Positions 35,015 through 46,424 are shown, numbered from the stretch's first letter. The stretch: DNA of 64,000 nt from Phymatolithon calcareum (GCA_977006965.1 OZ345358.1:2604001-2668000); one strand, 5' to 3'. Numbers and translations are program-made. The notes: generated by a model from the sequence alone, not told the origin.

Positions 35015-35923
35015 CTAATATTCAACAAAGAAGAGAGGATCGGTTGTCATCATGAACTGCGTGATGTTAGCAACTGCGTGGAAGCAGAAAGAGTGGATAG
35101 AACGGTGGTGCCGAAATCGCTGAGCTAGGACTGCAAACTGTTTGAAACGCTTATTGACAGTTTCATGTCGAGCACGAAGATCTGCACAGAGAGTCCGCTG
35201 CGCAGGTGTGAGCTGCGGATCACGTGGCGTCCAGCAGCTCGGATCACCGTAGCCCTTGTCCGCCACGACACGTTCACCAGGTTGAAGTGCGTGTTTCATA
35301 TCTCTCCTAAAAATAGTGACGTCAGGATTACTGGCAGGAAACGGACCGTTCACCCACACTATTTCGCCCGTGTCCAATGTTAGCCCGACCTCGTACCTCA
35401 ACCCAGGCCCTTTAAACTTGAAAGAGAACCACTTTGTATCGAAAGGCGTCGGCTCCAATATCTTAAAATCGGTTCCGTCCACGGATACATAGCAACTGTT
35501 CAGAGGGCGGCCAAGTCGGCGGTTTTCCCAAGAAATCTGAAATGTAGTTAGTACATGTGCTTTGGGAGCGTTAGTTAAAAAAGTGAAAAGTAAATGACTT
35601 ACAACATTTAAGAACGCCAGGCGCCGGACAAAGATTCTCGACCATTTTCGAAATGTCTTCTCGTCCACGCCAGCCATAATGGCGTGGACGTGTTCACAAG
35701 CGTATACCTTTAAAAAAAGAAGCGCCCACAATAAATGATGCGGCAGCCCACCAGGCCCATGGAAAAGACGTTCCCAAAGGCGGGAGCACGCCATTGGAGT
35801 TACTCCGAAAAGGCCACGAAAACGTCTTACATATACTGTGCTGCTGCGTGGAGTTTGGCGCATTATGGCGGCTCCGGCATCTGAAAATACAGCTGGAGGG
35901 ACAGTAACACCGTCTGCACTCAT
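35015..35923 (-). CDS. DDE transposase (PIF/Harbinger or IS5-like), transposon copy I
   Basis: Starts at the ATG at 35923 (MSADGVTVPP). A 66-bp intron, 35537-35602 (GTAAGT...TTTCAG), lies after FLNVV; it is a multiple of three with no stop, so the frame also reads through it. Catalytic signature: SVDGTDFKI (Asp), VVADKGYGD (Asp) and ARHETVNKRFKQF (Glu), giving the DDE triad of the DDE_Tnp_4 class. KGPGLRYEVGL and WVNGPFPAS are typical spacing blocks. No frameshift or stop is visible, so it may encode a functional enzyme of about 280 residues. The orthologue at 49014-49922 has an intron of the same length at the same place. The N-terminus is short, with no obvious separate DNA-binding domain; the divergent neighbour may supply it. 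Confidence 0.82.
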   Translation of the reverse strand: MSADGVTVPPAVFSDAGAAIMRQTPRSSTVYVRRFRGLFGVTPMACSRLWERLFHGPGGLPHHLLWALLFLKVYACEHVHAIMAGVDEKTFRKWSRIFVRRLAFLNVVSHLLFTFLTNAPKAHVLTTFQISWENRRLGRPLNSCYVSVDGTDFKILEPTPFDTKWFSFKFKGPGLRYEVGLTLDTGEIVWVNGPFPASNPDVTIFRRDMKHALQPGERVVADKGYGDPSCWTPRDPQLTPAQRTLCADLRARHETVNKRFKQFAVLAQRFRHHRSIHSFCFHAVANITQFMMTTDPLFFVEY

Positions 35924-36614
35924 TTTGACCTAGAGAGCAAGGATTTCGCCAAGATCCATTGCGTTGGTTGCAGAACTAAAACCACATCATATAGTCCCGA
36001 AAAGGGGATTGAACGTTCATCATACCTCTCAGGAGTACGTAACTTGAAGACTTCTTAAGTGCTGTACTTCTGTAAGCTATCATAACATCGGGTAAGTATC
36101 ATTAGAAGGCTGGAATGATACATTATCAACGCAAATTAGATCTATGCGATATGCGTTGACATAGTTTGTCAACATGGATACGCCATCTTGGCGACTTGTT
36201 TAGAAAAGAGAGTACGGCTGTAGTACGCTTAACAACCCTTAAAAAAATTTAGAACCTCTCATGATATTGGAAAACGTGATGCCCTAAAAGGAAGTGTTCT
36301 TTTTGTAAGATATTTTTAAAGAAAAATACAGATATCGCCGGCCAAAATTTGCAGCATATCGCCAAAAAGTGTACTTCTCGCGTTATTTGACAGGCGATAT
36401 TCAAGAAACAGAATTTTTTATAATACAGAGCTCCTTGAATTTAACAGCATGGCTCAGCGGACTTATGTTTTTTCCTGTCTCAGAAATTTTTAAAAAATAT
36501 TCTGGACCTTATGCTGCTGCTCGAAAATATTTTTATCTCGCCATAAACAGTACTGGCGCTTTACTCTGAGTAAGTTCAGGCAAAAAATAGATCAATGTGA
36601 TCTAGTTTTCTCTA

Positions 36615-36663
36615 ATGGATACTGAAGATATTGTTACTAACAATATCTTCAGTATCCATTAAA
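36615..36663. repeat. Perfect palindrome, 24-bp arms, 1-base centre
   Basis: TAATGGATACTGAAGATATT...AATATCTTCAGTATCCATTA, centre base C at 36639. Lies between the divergent genes of transposon copy I, where it could be a hairpin or an operator-like site. Other palindromes of the same design occur at 51113, 52888 and 56484. Confidence 0.85.
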
Positions 36664-36871
36664 GATGATACGTAAAGCTCATTTGACTCGTTTGCATGTA
36701 AAATCTATTTGGCGCGAAGGAGCAAAGCTCTCCGAGCAGAATTAGAGCCCGCCCAGAGGGCTACTCTCATGACGTAATAAATACTCGCATTTCTGTTCCT
36801 CTTCTGTTCCCACACCCACACCGCTTCCGCACTCTCATCCTTTTCTCTCAAAAAACACCGCTCTTAGCACA

Positions 36872-37807
36872 ATGCCGCATGCCAGGGGATCTGAGCTGCA
36901 AGAGCAGAAACGGCTTTATGAATATCTCAAAGATCTCGTCAAGACCGGTCGCACGCGCAACAAGGACCCAAAGGATGTCCGGACGATGCGCAGGAGCTTT
37001 GAAAAGCTTAACAGCTCAACATTTCGGGCGAAACTGCGCACCTTCGGCAAGGAATTCGGCGTTGTGCACAAACGTGGAGGTATGTTTCCCGTTCACTGTC
37101 CCCGCTTTTTCTCTACATGTTTACATTCTGACACTGCTGCAGCCGGCGACAAAGGAGACCGCGCCGATGCTATCGATGAGGACGAGGTCGGCTTGAACCG
37201 CATGACCACATCGGATACAAAGAGGCCCCGCATGGCTGATGCGGATGCGGACGTGGATGTGAGCGATGGAGACTTCGAAGAAGAGCTAGGTTACGGTGAT
37301 GAAGGGACTGTTGATGACCCTCATTTTTTCAAGCCCATTTTTGCGATGGGCCAGTGGGAAAATGAAGAGGAGAACAGACGCGTCACTGTTGCAATCTTGA
37401 TGCCGTCGGGCACCATGCACACCCCGGATGATCACAAGCTGATTGTCGTGGAAAACGGATTGTTCCTCGAGATAACGGTGTACTGGCCAGTGTCTATGAC
37501 GAATCTGTTTGTGATGCACAGCAACGAGCTGAAAACTGATTCTACGTTTCTGCGCAATCACCCTCGTCTGATTTCGTTTCGTCCATTCCTACGCCGATTG
37601 CGCGCTAATACCTCGGAGCGCATCTCGTCTTCGTACAAGATACGTCTTCCATTCCGTGTCAAGACGGAAGTTCGCACCGCAAAGAAGAACAAGAAGTACC
37701 TTGATTTCAAAAACATAACGGACCGGGTCTTATATGTTACTCTAGATGCTCCTGATAGTGACTATCTTGTGGACAAGGAGGATGCACTGCAGTTCACAAC
37801 AGGGTAA
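36872..37807 (+). CDS. Conserved partner protein of the two-gene DDE transposon, copy I
   Basis: Starts at the ATG at 36872. A 63-bp GT...AG intron, 37080-37142, follows KRGG; it is in frame and free of stops. The N-terminal 70 residues are basic and helical (KRLYEYLKDLVKTGR...FRAKLRTFGKEFG), probably nucleic-acid binding. An acidic linker (DADADVDVSDGDFEEE) leads to a C-terminal domain with ILMPSG, LFLEITVYWP, NHPRLISF and IRLPFRVKTE. The copy II protein shares these blocks in the same order (VVLPSG, EFLELSVIWP, YHPKILGF, IPLPFPVQT). I do not recognise the family. Its consistent pairing with the transposase suggests a transposition cofactor, comparable in position to the Myb-like second protein of PIF/Harbinger elements but different in sequence. 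Confidence 0.75.
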   Translation: MPHARGSELQEQKRLYEYLKDLVKTGRTRNKDPKDVRTMRRSFEKLNSSTFRAKLRTFGKEFGVVHKRGGMFPVHCPRFFSTCLHSDTAAAGDKGDRADAIDEDEVGLNRMTTSDTKRPRMADADADVDVSDGDFEEELGYGDEGTVDDPHFFKPIFAMGQWENEEENRRVTVAILMPSGTMHTPDDHKLIVVENGLFLEITVYWPVSMTNLFVMHSNELKTDSTFLRNHPRLISFRPFLRRLRANTSERISSSYKIRLPFRVKTEVRTAKKNKKYLDFKNITDRVLYVTLDAPDSDYLVDKEDALQFTTG

Positions 37808-37952
37808 GATATGCATTTTGCTCTAATAAATTTGCGCTTACTTTGCAGCGCCTCACGTGTTCAATTATGAAACTCATACTTTACGAAATAGGGCCCAAAA
37901 TAGCCAAAATCCAAAAAACGTCATTTCCCGTAGCTCCCAGAGTACGTAGATG

Positions 37953-38206
37953 AACATTAGACAGAGCATATTAATCGGATGCAAGAATCATCGTACTCAC
38001 CTTATGTTCAGTACGTGTCCTTTGTTCTAGTAATACCCAGAGTTCGTTCTGTATGCCATCATAACATCTATGACACTTGACATTAGACAGAGCACATTAA
38101 TCGGATGCAAGAATCATCGTACTCACCTTATGTTCAGTACGTGTCCTTTGTTCTAGTAATACCCGGAGTACGTTCTGTATGACATCAAAACATCTATGAC
38201 ACTTGG
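37953..38206 (+). repeat. Tandem 127-bp repeat, two units
   Basis: Units start at ACATTAGACAGAGCA at 37953 and 38080, and each contains CATCGTACTCACCTTATGTTC and TAATACCC. A third partial unit lies at about 34750-34805, immediately left of transposon copy I, so the transposon landed in this array. The intact units supply the empty target site. Confidence 0.85.
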
Positions 38207-38400
38207 GCCATGTCTACTTTTTGCTATGTTAAATAAAGACGAGATTGAGCCGTTGGACTCCAAACGGTTTCAACAATGGGCCTATTCATGTGCTATCATC
38301 TACTCAGCTGTATCGATCAAATTACCAGCCAGATACTGAACAACGGCTTGATTGTCTTTAGCTACGATTAGAGTCCAGCAGTCACGATTGTTCAATCTCA

Positions 38401-38412
38401 AGTATAAAAGGG
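38401..38412 (+). promoter_or_regulatory. Candidate TATA box of the hAT transposase gene
   Basis: AGTATAAAAGGG lies about 135 bp upstream of the ATG at 38543 in an otherwise non-coding stretch. Position and sequence fit a TATA element; no experiment supports it. Confidence 0.4.
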
Positions 38413-38542
38413 ATAGCATTAGATCTCTCGATTTGAAACCTATCAGCCTTCTCCGAAATTCTCACGCATTCCGCTTCACAGTCGAGTCCAACCCACCTAT
38501 CAGACCTCGTTCAACGTTCCAGCACATTCCGCTCTACTAGCG

Positions 38543-40087
38543 ATGACACTAGCTTCACCGAAACCAAAGCCGAAACAAGTTGTGCAGCTGCTTATGAAGC
38601 TCATTCGAGAACAAACCCGTGATATACACTCGCGTCAAGTAGAAGACCGCGAAGTTCGTGCATTCTCCCAGCATGACGCTGCGTTCTGCCATGATACTTT
38701 CAAGAAGGTGCTTTTCTCGATTGTCGAGCTGGTTGAGCGCAAAATATCGGATGAGATGAAGCAGACGCGTGGGGCCCTAATGCATGACGCATGGAGTCAT
38801 AACGGGGTCCACTACGTCGGTTTGTTTGCGTCGTACTGCCGCAAGGTCAAGGTTCTAGTGAATGGCAATTTGGTCGAAGAAGAGGTTCCAGATGCACCGC
38901 TCATCGCCGTAAGCCCTATGGGTGAAGCATCGGAAGCAACTAATGATTCTGGTACTACGGCAACGTCAGAGGTTACCAGTTTCACTGCCGAAGCGTATGT
39001 TCGATTCTTTGAAGACATTATGCACGATGTCTACAAAAGCGACGTGCATGAATGGACTACTTGCCTGATAGCAGACAATTGCAGCGGTAACAAGCTCATT
39101 GACAAACTGATGGAGATTCCGAACGTGGGCTGTGCTAGCCACAAGTTACACTTGGAAGTACGTCGTATGATTGAGAAGGACAGGACGTTGTCGACCACTA
39201 TCGAGTCTGTACATAATGTGATGAGAAACTGCCGGATGGGACTAAAAAACCGGGCGATTCTCCGCAATTTATGTGATCTCAGTCCAGTTATGAACAATGC
39301 AACCCGATGGTCTACAACATATCTCATGCTTCAACGGTTCAATCGTATCAGAAGTGCGTTAATTGCAACAGCGGATGCAGAAGATGCTGACCTAGTAATC
39401 GATCGAAGGAGCGCGTTCAAGAATAGAGTTGCTAAGTTTGCTGACCAGCTGGGCGAGATCAACACGGTGACCGTGGAGCTGCAAAAGAGGGGTCTAACAC
39501 TATCGGATGCACGTATGGCTTTGGATGAGTTACTTGATGGAATTGATTCTCTCCAATCCATTCCGGAATCAGCATTGTTTCAATGCTAGTTGGGTGATTG
39601 CTATATCTCTCCGACTTCTCAAATCGTGCAAGATGCTTCATTTGAGTCAGGAGTGGTGAAAATCCAACGTGGGGAGACGAACAGCATGTCAGACGTTGAG
39701 AAAGAGAGGTGCAAGGGGCTATTACAAAGACGAACGGAACAAGATACTGAGATTGATGTGCACGAACCGATGAGTATGGCCGACAGACTAAAGAAATGGA
39801 AGAAGAACAGTGGAAGCGCGGGATCGAAGGAATACATTAACACCCAATTTATACTGGGGTCCGTTGCTGAGGTGGAGCGACTTTGGTCTATGGCAAAGTA
39901 TATTCTACTAGACCATAGGAAGGGAACATCTCCTATTGTCTTTGAGGCGATGCTTTTTCTGAAAATCAACCGCTCCTACTGGGATGAGCAAACCGTGAAG
40001 CAGGCTTTGTCTATGGTTGTCAACCATCGTGTCGAGAGGGATATCGAAGAAGATGAAGATTACATGCAGCTAGGTGAACTTGCTTGA
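38543..40087 (+). pseudogene. hAT transposase, one in-frame stop, lacking the zinc-finger segment
   Basis: A single frame runs from the ATG at 38543 to TGA at 40085-40087 with one TAG at 39587-39589. Hallmarks of hAT transposases: ALMHDAWSHNGVHYVGLFAS, a CASHKLHLEVRRMI block, NNATRWSTTYLMLQRF, and the C-terminal dimerisation region FILGSVAEVERLWSMAKYIL...FLKINRSYW. Compared with the 621-residue relative at 54497-56359, about 90 residues are missing near residue 30, including the BED-type finger, so DNA binding would be lost even without the stop. Lies inside the hAT element with GTTCTAGC target duplications. Confidence 0.85.
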
Positions 40088-40229
40088 ATAAAGTATTGAT
40101 GTCTATATTGTGGGAAGCCTTCAAATTGCAATGCGAATTGCTGCAAACAAAACTGAGCAATTAAATTGATGAATTTCACCCGGGACTGCAATCGCAAACA
40201 ATAGAATTGGCGCAACCCCTGGTTCTAGC

Positions 40230-40553
40230 CTGGAGAGTTGATCAGTAAGGACATACTTCGCAAGACTCCAAAATCGTTCTACTTCAGAAATAAAATCACA
40301 ATTGATGTACTCCTCTTCATGAGAACTGTCGTCTCCACCATTAAGTATGTCTTCAATGCCATCATGAGCAATCCGTTGCGGAATATGGCGATTCTCGACT
40401 AATTCATGCAACAATCCTTGACAGGCATCACGCTATTCAGCCGTCATAGTATGCGTCCTTCTTTGCTGTATTTTCACGGCACCAGATTCAAAATGAGAAT
40501 CTGATACAATGGCGCTGGTTGCAGAAATGTACTGCGTTCCGAGTCCGCAGCCT
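40230..40553 (-). pseudogene. Older hAT transposase remnant, main fragment
   Basis: On the - strand it reads GTQYISATSAIVSDSHFESGAVKIQ, then an in-frame TAG, then RDACQGLLHELVEN, EYINCDF and VERFWSLAKYVLTDQ. These match, in order, GTRYIS, ESGVVKIQ, ERDACVK and VERLWSIAKYVLT of the intact hAT at 54.5 kb. The frame continues at 34559. It is the pre-existing target of the younger hAT insertion. Confidence 0.8.
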
Positions 40554-40601
40554 CCAAGTGGGCTCTGATCGGTGTTAGGATCATTTTTTTGCTGAGAAAT
40601 A

Positions 40602-43450
40602 CGCCTGGGTGTAGATGGAACTCTTTGTTCTCAACCTTGTCCCTTGTTTGCTTGCGAAAGCATAAATGAAGCCAAATGATACTATTTTTGAGCACCTTTT
40701 ACGTTAATCTACCTGGAACATCGCAAGAACTGATCAAGCGAATATGAAGCGCGCAAACAAATGTACTTAGTTTTTGTACTTCAGAGCAAATATTCACACA
40801 GAAGGAAGGCAGTGCCACTCTTTTCGTATGACGTCTCGCCCCCATAAACACAGTAAATCATAACTTTCCACTGACTGTTTGTTTGAAGCGAATGATTCTC
40901 TTAGCGAATTTCCCCAGTAGCCCTTTCAAGGCACTTGTAAAGAAATTGAGAACCATAGCTATGTTCTTAAACTGAGATCTGTTTCTCAGGCCTCGTTACT
41001 CTTGCATTGTGTGGTAGATGGAATAGACGTAATAACGTAGTTGTTATTATTGTTTTCGCAATTATTTCAAAAACAAGACTCCATATTGTTTGAAATGCCA
41101 TTTTGAATAGCATTGCTTTTCTAAGAGCATCTCGAACGGTGTGGCCAAAAATCTATTTTGTAAGAATTTAATCATAAGATAGGGCGTTATGCCGTATCGA
41201 AGTGCACAAATATTACCCTCAGGGCAATACAAAAGTGGATCCCTGCACAAAATGGATATGCGTTTTGCTGTGGGCAAACAAAATAATTCAAAAAAATAGA
41301 AGAAACTCATAACTGAGTAGCCAATAAAAAAGTGTTAGCTAAATTACAGTTTGCATCAATCTGCAATGATTTGATGCATCGTTTTTGATACTGCATTCTT
41401 GTTGAATTTTGGTCATTTCTAGCTGGGTACACAATAGCGCAGTTTACCCATAACTTTGGCCATCACCGTTCAAGATGCTCTAACCTATTGGTCACATTTT
41501 TCCGCTAGTGTCTACACCGGTAATTGTATGCAGTGCTAACTCGAAAAATAGTGTAACATCATAAATAGTGTCAGCTGCACTAAACCATGGTACTACTGAG
41601 AGCACCCGTCTTAGGAGATATGACAAATTTATTGTTGGACTGTCAATGCGACACGTGTATTGATAGCTTTTGGCACTTTTGAGTAGTAGAACTAGCGCGC
41701 TCTGCATTTGCTGTAAAACCCTCCTATATCTTGATCGCATCGATGGCGCTGGCGATTACGTGGCTGGGTCAACGATATGCCTGCGCGGGATACGTACTTA
41801 TTGTTTCATATTTACTGCACCTCAGCGGGCCAATGCTTACCTTTGACGTGAATCCCTGTGAATTAGCCGATGAGTAATAGGTCGCTGCCGAATAATCTGC
41901 AATGAGCGCGTTGATGGTCGAAAATAAAGCGCGAAAATTGAAAAAAATTTGGCTTTTGCCCGTGAATAATTAAAAACGTGTAAAAACTTCACCGCTCGTC
42001 CTGCGACGACCTTCTGGTCACACCGCAAGCAAGCGACGTCTCGTCTGCTTGACCTATCAAGGTACAAAACGAAAGCTAGTTTATTGTACGCGATTGTTGT
42101 CTGTTCTTCTAGAAACGAAACCACACCTTGATGGTTCTACGTCAAGTACATTACTGACACTAACCTGTCACTCAGACACATACTGAGTTACCAAATACTG
42201 CACTCTACAAGCCATATCTCAAGATACATAACTACACTCAACCGTAATTACCCATTTGGCTCCACTCCTCTGTTAAGTGGATTCGGAGTCATTCCGTCCC
42301 GTCGTGTCTATGCTCATGTCACTTCTACTGTCAACGAAATGTCAGTAGACATGTCTTACACAAAATTAATACGAGAATTCATGTGTATGATAGATTTCGT
42401 GAATAATTCATGTTCGCTAACTTGGGGTCGTGGGGGATGATCCTGAATTTTGGTTTTTTTCCAGGAAAATCACGTTTTTACGATTATCTCGGAACCGTTT
42501 CATCCGATTTGGCCGGAAACATGCTCAATAAACTTTTAGTTCTTGACATCGGACCGCCGCTCCTTAGATGATTTAGTAAGTTCTTGTGCCCTGGTCGAGT
42601 GCTGTATACAGTACGAAACTTGCCGTTTCTAAGGCACATTCCTTTATGTGCCACAGTTACGATACGATTAAAAAGGGTTGGCGATCGCCTCAATTGAAAG
42701 CAGCCCGGAGCAGCAATTAATGTCCCGAAGTGTATCGTCTACACTGTTTTCATTTGACTTCTCATGCTCGCGCGACCCTTAGACGCGCTACGCTTTAAAT
42801 CAATCCTGTATCCCTCACTGTGACAGACAGATCAACGTTATTTTGGTAGTACCGCTGTTCATTTTCATAATTCTTTTCCGATTTCCCAAAGAGAGAAAAA
42901 TATGAAGATCTCTTGCTCAAATAGCAGTAGTTTACCTTATCTTCATAATGATGGCACAAAGGCCACCAATTCCGTCCAGAATATTATAAAAAATTCACAA
43001 ATATTTTTGATGATTGATTGCAGTCAATCCTCGATAACCAGCCGGCTGTTGTCGGGGGATCAGAAATCTAGATATCGAGAATATTCCAGGAGTGAACTTA
43101 TATCATATCGCAGAAACTACACGTGTACCTCAGTTTCTACAGACTATCAGATTCTATGAAAGAAATCAAGATGCAGCAGCGTCCGATTACTAGTAATTCG
43201 ACGCTGTTGCGTCGCCAAGCACTTCTCCTTTCGCAGCCTCATCGGAGCGTGCACCACAGCCCGCATGATCGAGCGATCAGTGATACTGCGGTGTTTTAGT
43301 GGGGAGACGGGCCCATGTGGCAGAGGCAACCGTTGCTGACGTACACATTGCGGCAATCGATACCGACACACTCGGCGAATCTAAGAATCCAGGTGACAGA
43401 GACGAGTAGTGATACGATTGTATAAATTCAAATAATTGCAATTGTTGACG
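40602..43450. repeat. Large duplicated repeat, right copy (partner 6778-9250)
   Basis: Collinear with 6778-9250 as described there. Differs by an inserted 356-bp MITE at 41125-41480 and scattered indels. No intact gene. Its start abuts the hAT remnant. Confidence 0.75.
41125..41480. mobile_element. MITE with TAA target duplication, 356 bp
   Basis: Ends GAGCATCTCGAACGGTG and, in inverse, GAGCATCTTGAACGGTG, flanked by TAA at 41122-41124 and 41481-41483. The duplicated repeat at about 7300-7320 lacks it, giving a related empty site. TIR length and TAA duplication fit a Tourist-like PIF/Harbinger MITE. Confidence 0.8.
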
Positions 43451-43491
43451 TCTTTAGGCTCCTGGGACCTGTCCGGCTCGGAGCTGCAGTA

Positions 43492-44676
43492 CAGTCAACC
43501 CTCGATAACTGGATGGCTTCGGCCGGGGAGTCAGAAATCCAGATATCGAGGATATTCCAGGAGTGAATTCATATCATATCGCAAAGAATACACGTGTAGC
43601 TCAGCAGCCCATGTGGCAGAGGCAGCCGACGTGTAGTTGCGGCAATCGATGCCGACACACTGCGCGAATCTGAGAATCCAGGGAGCTGAGAAGCGGACGG
43701 TGATGCGATAGTATAAATTTCAATAGTTGCAATTGTTGACGGAATTAGGCTCGTGGTAACTGTCCGGCCCGGAACTGCAACATCACTGGAGGATCATAAT
43801 CTGACGAGCCGTCAGATGGTATCACGCTTTTGGAACCGCGGTCAGAGTTGGGAATATGGACGATTGGCAGAGACGCAGAGGATACAGAGGAGCTAGTCAC
43901 ACTGGATGATGGAACAATAAGCACAGAAACGCCTGGAGCGCTTTTTGAAGATGGCGACGGACCGACCGGAAAATCAAGAAAGTAGATGGTGGCTCCGCGG
44001 ATAACAGAGATACAAAGGGGCTTGCGCAGGCCCGATGTAGCAGGGATAACTGGTAATCGCATGCTAATTGCCGACATAATTGCTTACGCTGAAAACCCGG
44101 AGTACAAAGAAGAGGTTTGTGATGCTATTGTAGAAATTCTCACATTTGCAGTTGTGGATGGGGTGGCACTAACTAGATTTGGGTTTCCATGACTTCAGAG
44201 GGCTTCAAGAGCGCAAGTGCAGCTTTGAAGAGCTGGGTTGCTGATGTATTCGAAGATTATGTGGTAGCTAAAATCGTGTTCGACGGCATTGCCGGGATCG
44301 AGATTGCTACCACTATGGAGGGCTGAATGGTGGCACAGTCTCAACAATACTCGTAGACGCGGTCGGTAATAAGATGCGCGTACAATCGAGCACTCTTACC
44401 GAGGTCTGGCGGCCATGGAGATGGAGGGCTGTGCCTTACTACATTCTGTGGACAAGTGATAACGTGCAGAATATGCTCCGTGGCATGTACTCAATATTTT
44501 ATAGATGTTTAAGGTATGCGCCGTGCATCGGCAGTCAGGATATTCTACTAAGTGAGAATTCTGAATATATTAAAAGTTCGATAAATTTTGGGCTCAACGT
44601 TATTCGTGGACGCACGTAATATTCTAAAAACCGAGGTTATACGCTTAACGAGGATCCAGTTATCGAGCGTTTACTG
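43492..44676. mobile_element. Pogo-type non-autonomous element nested in its own family
   Basis: Left CAGTCAACCCTCGATAACTG; right, in inverse, CAGTAAACGCTCGATAACTG. TA lies at both junctions (43490-43491 and 44677-44678). The flanks GAGCTGCAG and ACTGGATGATCTGGG are contiguous at about 9253-9275, apart from small changes, giving a related empty site. Confidence 0.75.
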
Positions 44677-45122
44677 TATAACTGGATGATCTGGGTGACA
44701 CCGATGTATGAGTGGATACCTGCGTAAATGTTGCGCCTGCTATGAACCAGCTGTGGCAAAACACTTGCTTTCATTGGGTAATATTGGAGAATCTGACGAG
44801 AAGTCATGTGGTATCACACTTTTGGGCACCCTCACAGAAGTCCCAAAACCGCGGTCAGAGTTCGGAATATGGACGCTGTTGACAGCGACATGCTTTATCG
44901 ATACGCAGTGCTGATGTCTTCGCAGACATCCTCATATGCAGATTATGTGGTAGTTAAGATCATTTTCGACGGCACTGTCGGGATTGCAATTGCTGCCGAT
45001 ATGGATGGCTCTGTGCTGCCGTCGTGTTAACAGTCCCTGTAGACCTGGTTGGTAATATGATGCGCACACACTCGTGAACGCTTACACATGCCGGGCCGAT
45101 ATAGAGATGGAGGGCTTAGAAG

Positions 45123-46424
45123 CAGGGGATAGTAATATGTAAGCGGGGGACAACACCTTTTTTCTGAGGACTCATATGGATGTTGGAAAGCAGGAAATTA
45201 GACCCACACCCTCAATCGCACATAATCTTTGGGATTATGCTCCACGTACAGTAAGCTGCGAGCTGTTGGCAGACACGTGCTGTAATCGCTGTTCAAATAC
45301 CAATGTTGCAGCACCCAAAAGAGCACTGCAGTAAGACAAAATGAACAAACGCACTATATCGTGAACATCATTGGAAACAGCGCTCCTCCATGAGGCGAAC
45401 TACGTACCAGAGCGAAGTGCAGAAAGAAGAACTCGCTCAAACGCTGGGAATCCGCTTTATAGCGATTTCGAAAAATGGCTTATCTTCCGTGAAATGCGTG
45501 CGGCTCAAGAACACATCAGAAAGCCGGCTTCGACTTTGCGGATACGCGGACAAGGGAGACCTGAGATAAAGAAGTGTAAAATGGCTTCGGATCTAGCTGG
45601 AGTTGTTTGCGTGCCGTCGAAGCGGAATTTTGTCGTTATATCTTTGGGAATTAGACCTTTCGTTCGAAGTGAGGACATCGGACAGTACACACCTGGCATG
45701 TCGTGCGTAAGTACGTACGAAAGAGCGGGGTGGAGATGGAAAAATGCGGTCGCGGACGGACAGGTTTGAATTTCATTCCGTCGTGTGTTTTTCAGTGCAG
45801 AGGTATAGTTATGCACTGTCCTGAGTGCCCATGTCGACCAAATATCGCACTGTAATGCTTCTCGTTGAAAAGCAACATCTCGCGAACACTTTTCATCCCC
45901 GACTGAAGCACTCACAGAAAAATCAGTGCGGTCAAAAAACTGGTATGCTTATTTAATCCAAAAAATATCTACCGTGCTTCCCCTCTTCATTGTGAATCTT
46001 CTACGTTTACGACAGGGAAATCGGAGTTTAACAAACCAGTGTTTGAGCTCTTTTTTACGTTTTTCAAGCAATCTGACCCCTCAAATTAGCTCAAAAAAGA
46101 ACATGGCATCCCAGCGATGCGGTAACTTTGTCAGTCTTTAATTTTAAAAATAAATTACATCAGAAGAATCAGCGCATCTTGAAGATATCTTCTCTCAGAG
46201 ACAGCTTAATATAAACATGTGTTCTAGCCACAGGACACTCGCGCGCTCAGCTTAAAATCGTCCTTCAAACGTTGGAATATGGTTGTTCTCTTGACCAGAG
46301 GCAATTTAGTGGTATGATCACCAAATATGGACCAACCGTTTCGCTCCATTTGGCATATGCGATTTGAGGGCGCTCCTGAAAAACCGGGAGTTCACATCCC
46401 CCTCTTATATATTATTATCCCCTG
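45123..46424. mobile_element. CAGGGG-type element with exact 7-bp target duplication, 1302 bp
   Basis: Left CAGGGGATAGTAATATGTAA and right, in inverse, CAGGGGATAATAATATATAA. TTAGAAG lies at 45116-45122 and 46425-46431. The related repeat at about 10332-10340 has a single GGCTTAGAAGGC, the empty site. A 132-codon frame at 45371-45769 has no recognisable domain, so the element looks non-autonomous. Confidence 0.85.

Larger units (their letters stand above)
34806..37937. mobile_element. Two-gene DDE transposon, copy I, with CAG target duplication
   Basis: Ends GGAGCTGCGGGAAATGGCG (left) and, in inverse, GGAGCTACGGGAAATGACG (right). The 3-bp duplication CAG lies at 34803-34805 and 37938-37940. 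Left flank TAATACC-CAG and right flank CAG-AGTACG rejoin to the phrase TAATACCCAGAGTTCG present uninterrupted at about 38031-38046. Carries a transposase on - and a partner gene on +, transcribed away from each other. Confidence 0.88.
34568..40221 (+). mobile_element. hAT element with 8-bp target duplication, hosting a nested transposon
   Basis: Terminal inverted repeats are CAGGGGTTGCGCCAATTC at both ends. Exact 8-bp duplications GTTCTAGC lie at 34560-34567 and 40222-40229. It carries a transposase pseudogene (38543-40087), two tandem 127-bp repeats and a nested two-gene DDE transposon (34806-37937). Removing it rejoins an older hAT coding frame on the - strand, which confirms the boundaries. 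Confidence 0.92.

Noticed and set aside
36369-36569. 66-codon frame between the divergent genes of transposon copy I
   Set aside because: AT-rich, no counterpart in copy II, no recognisable motif.
45371-45769. 132-codon frame in the 1302-bp CAGGGG element
   Set aside because: An antisense frame of equal length overlaps, there is no domain, and the smaller family members lack it; insufficient to call a gene.
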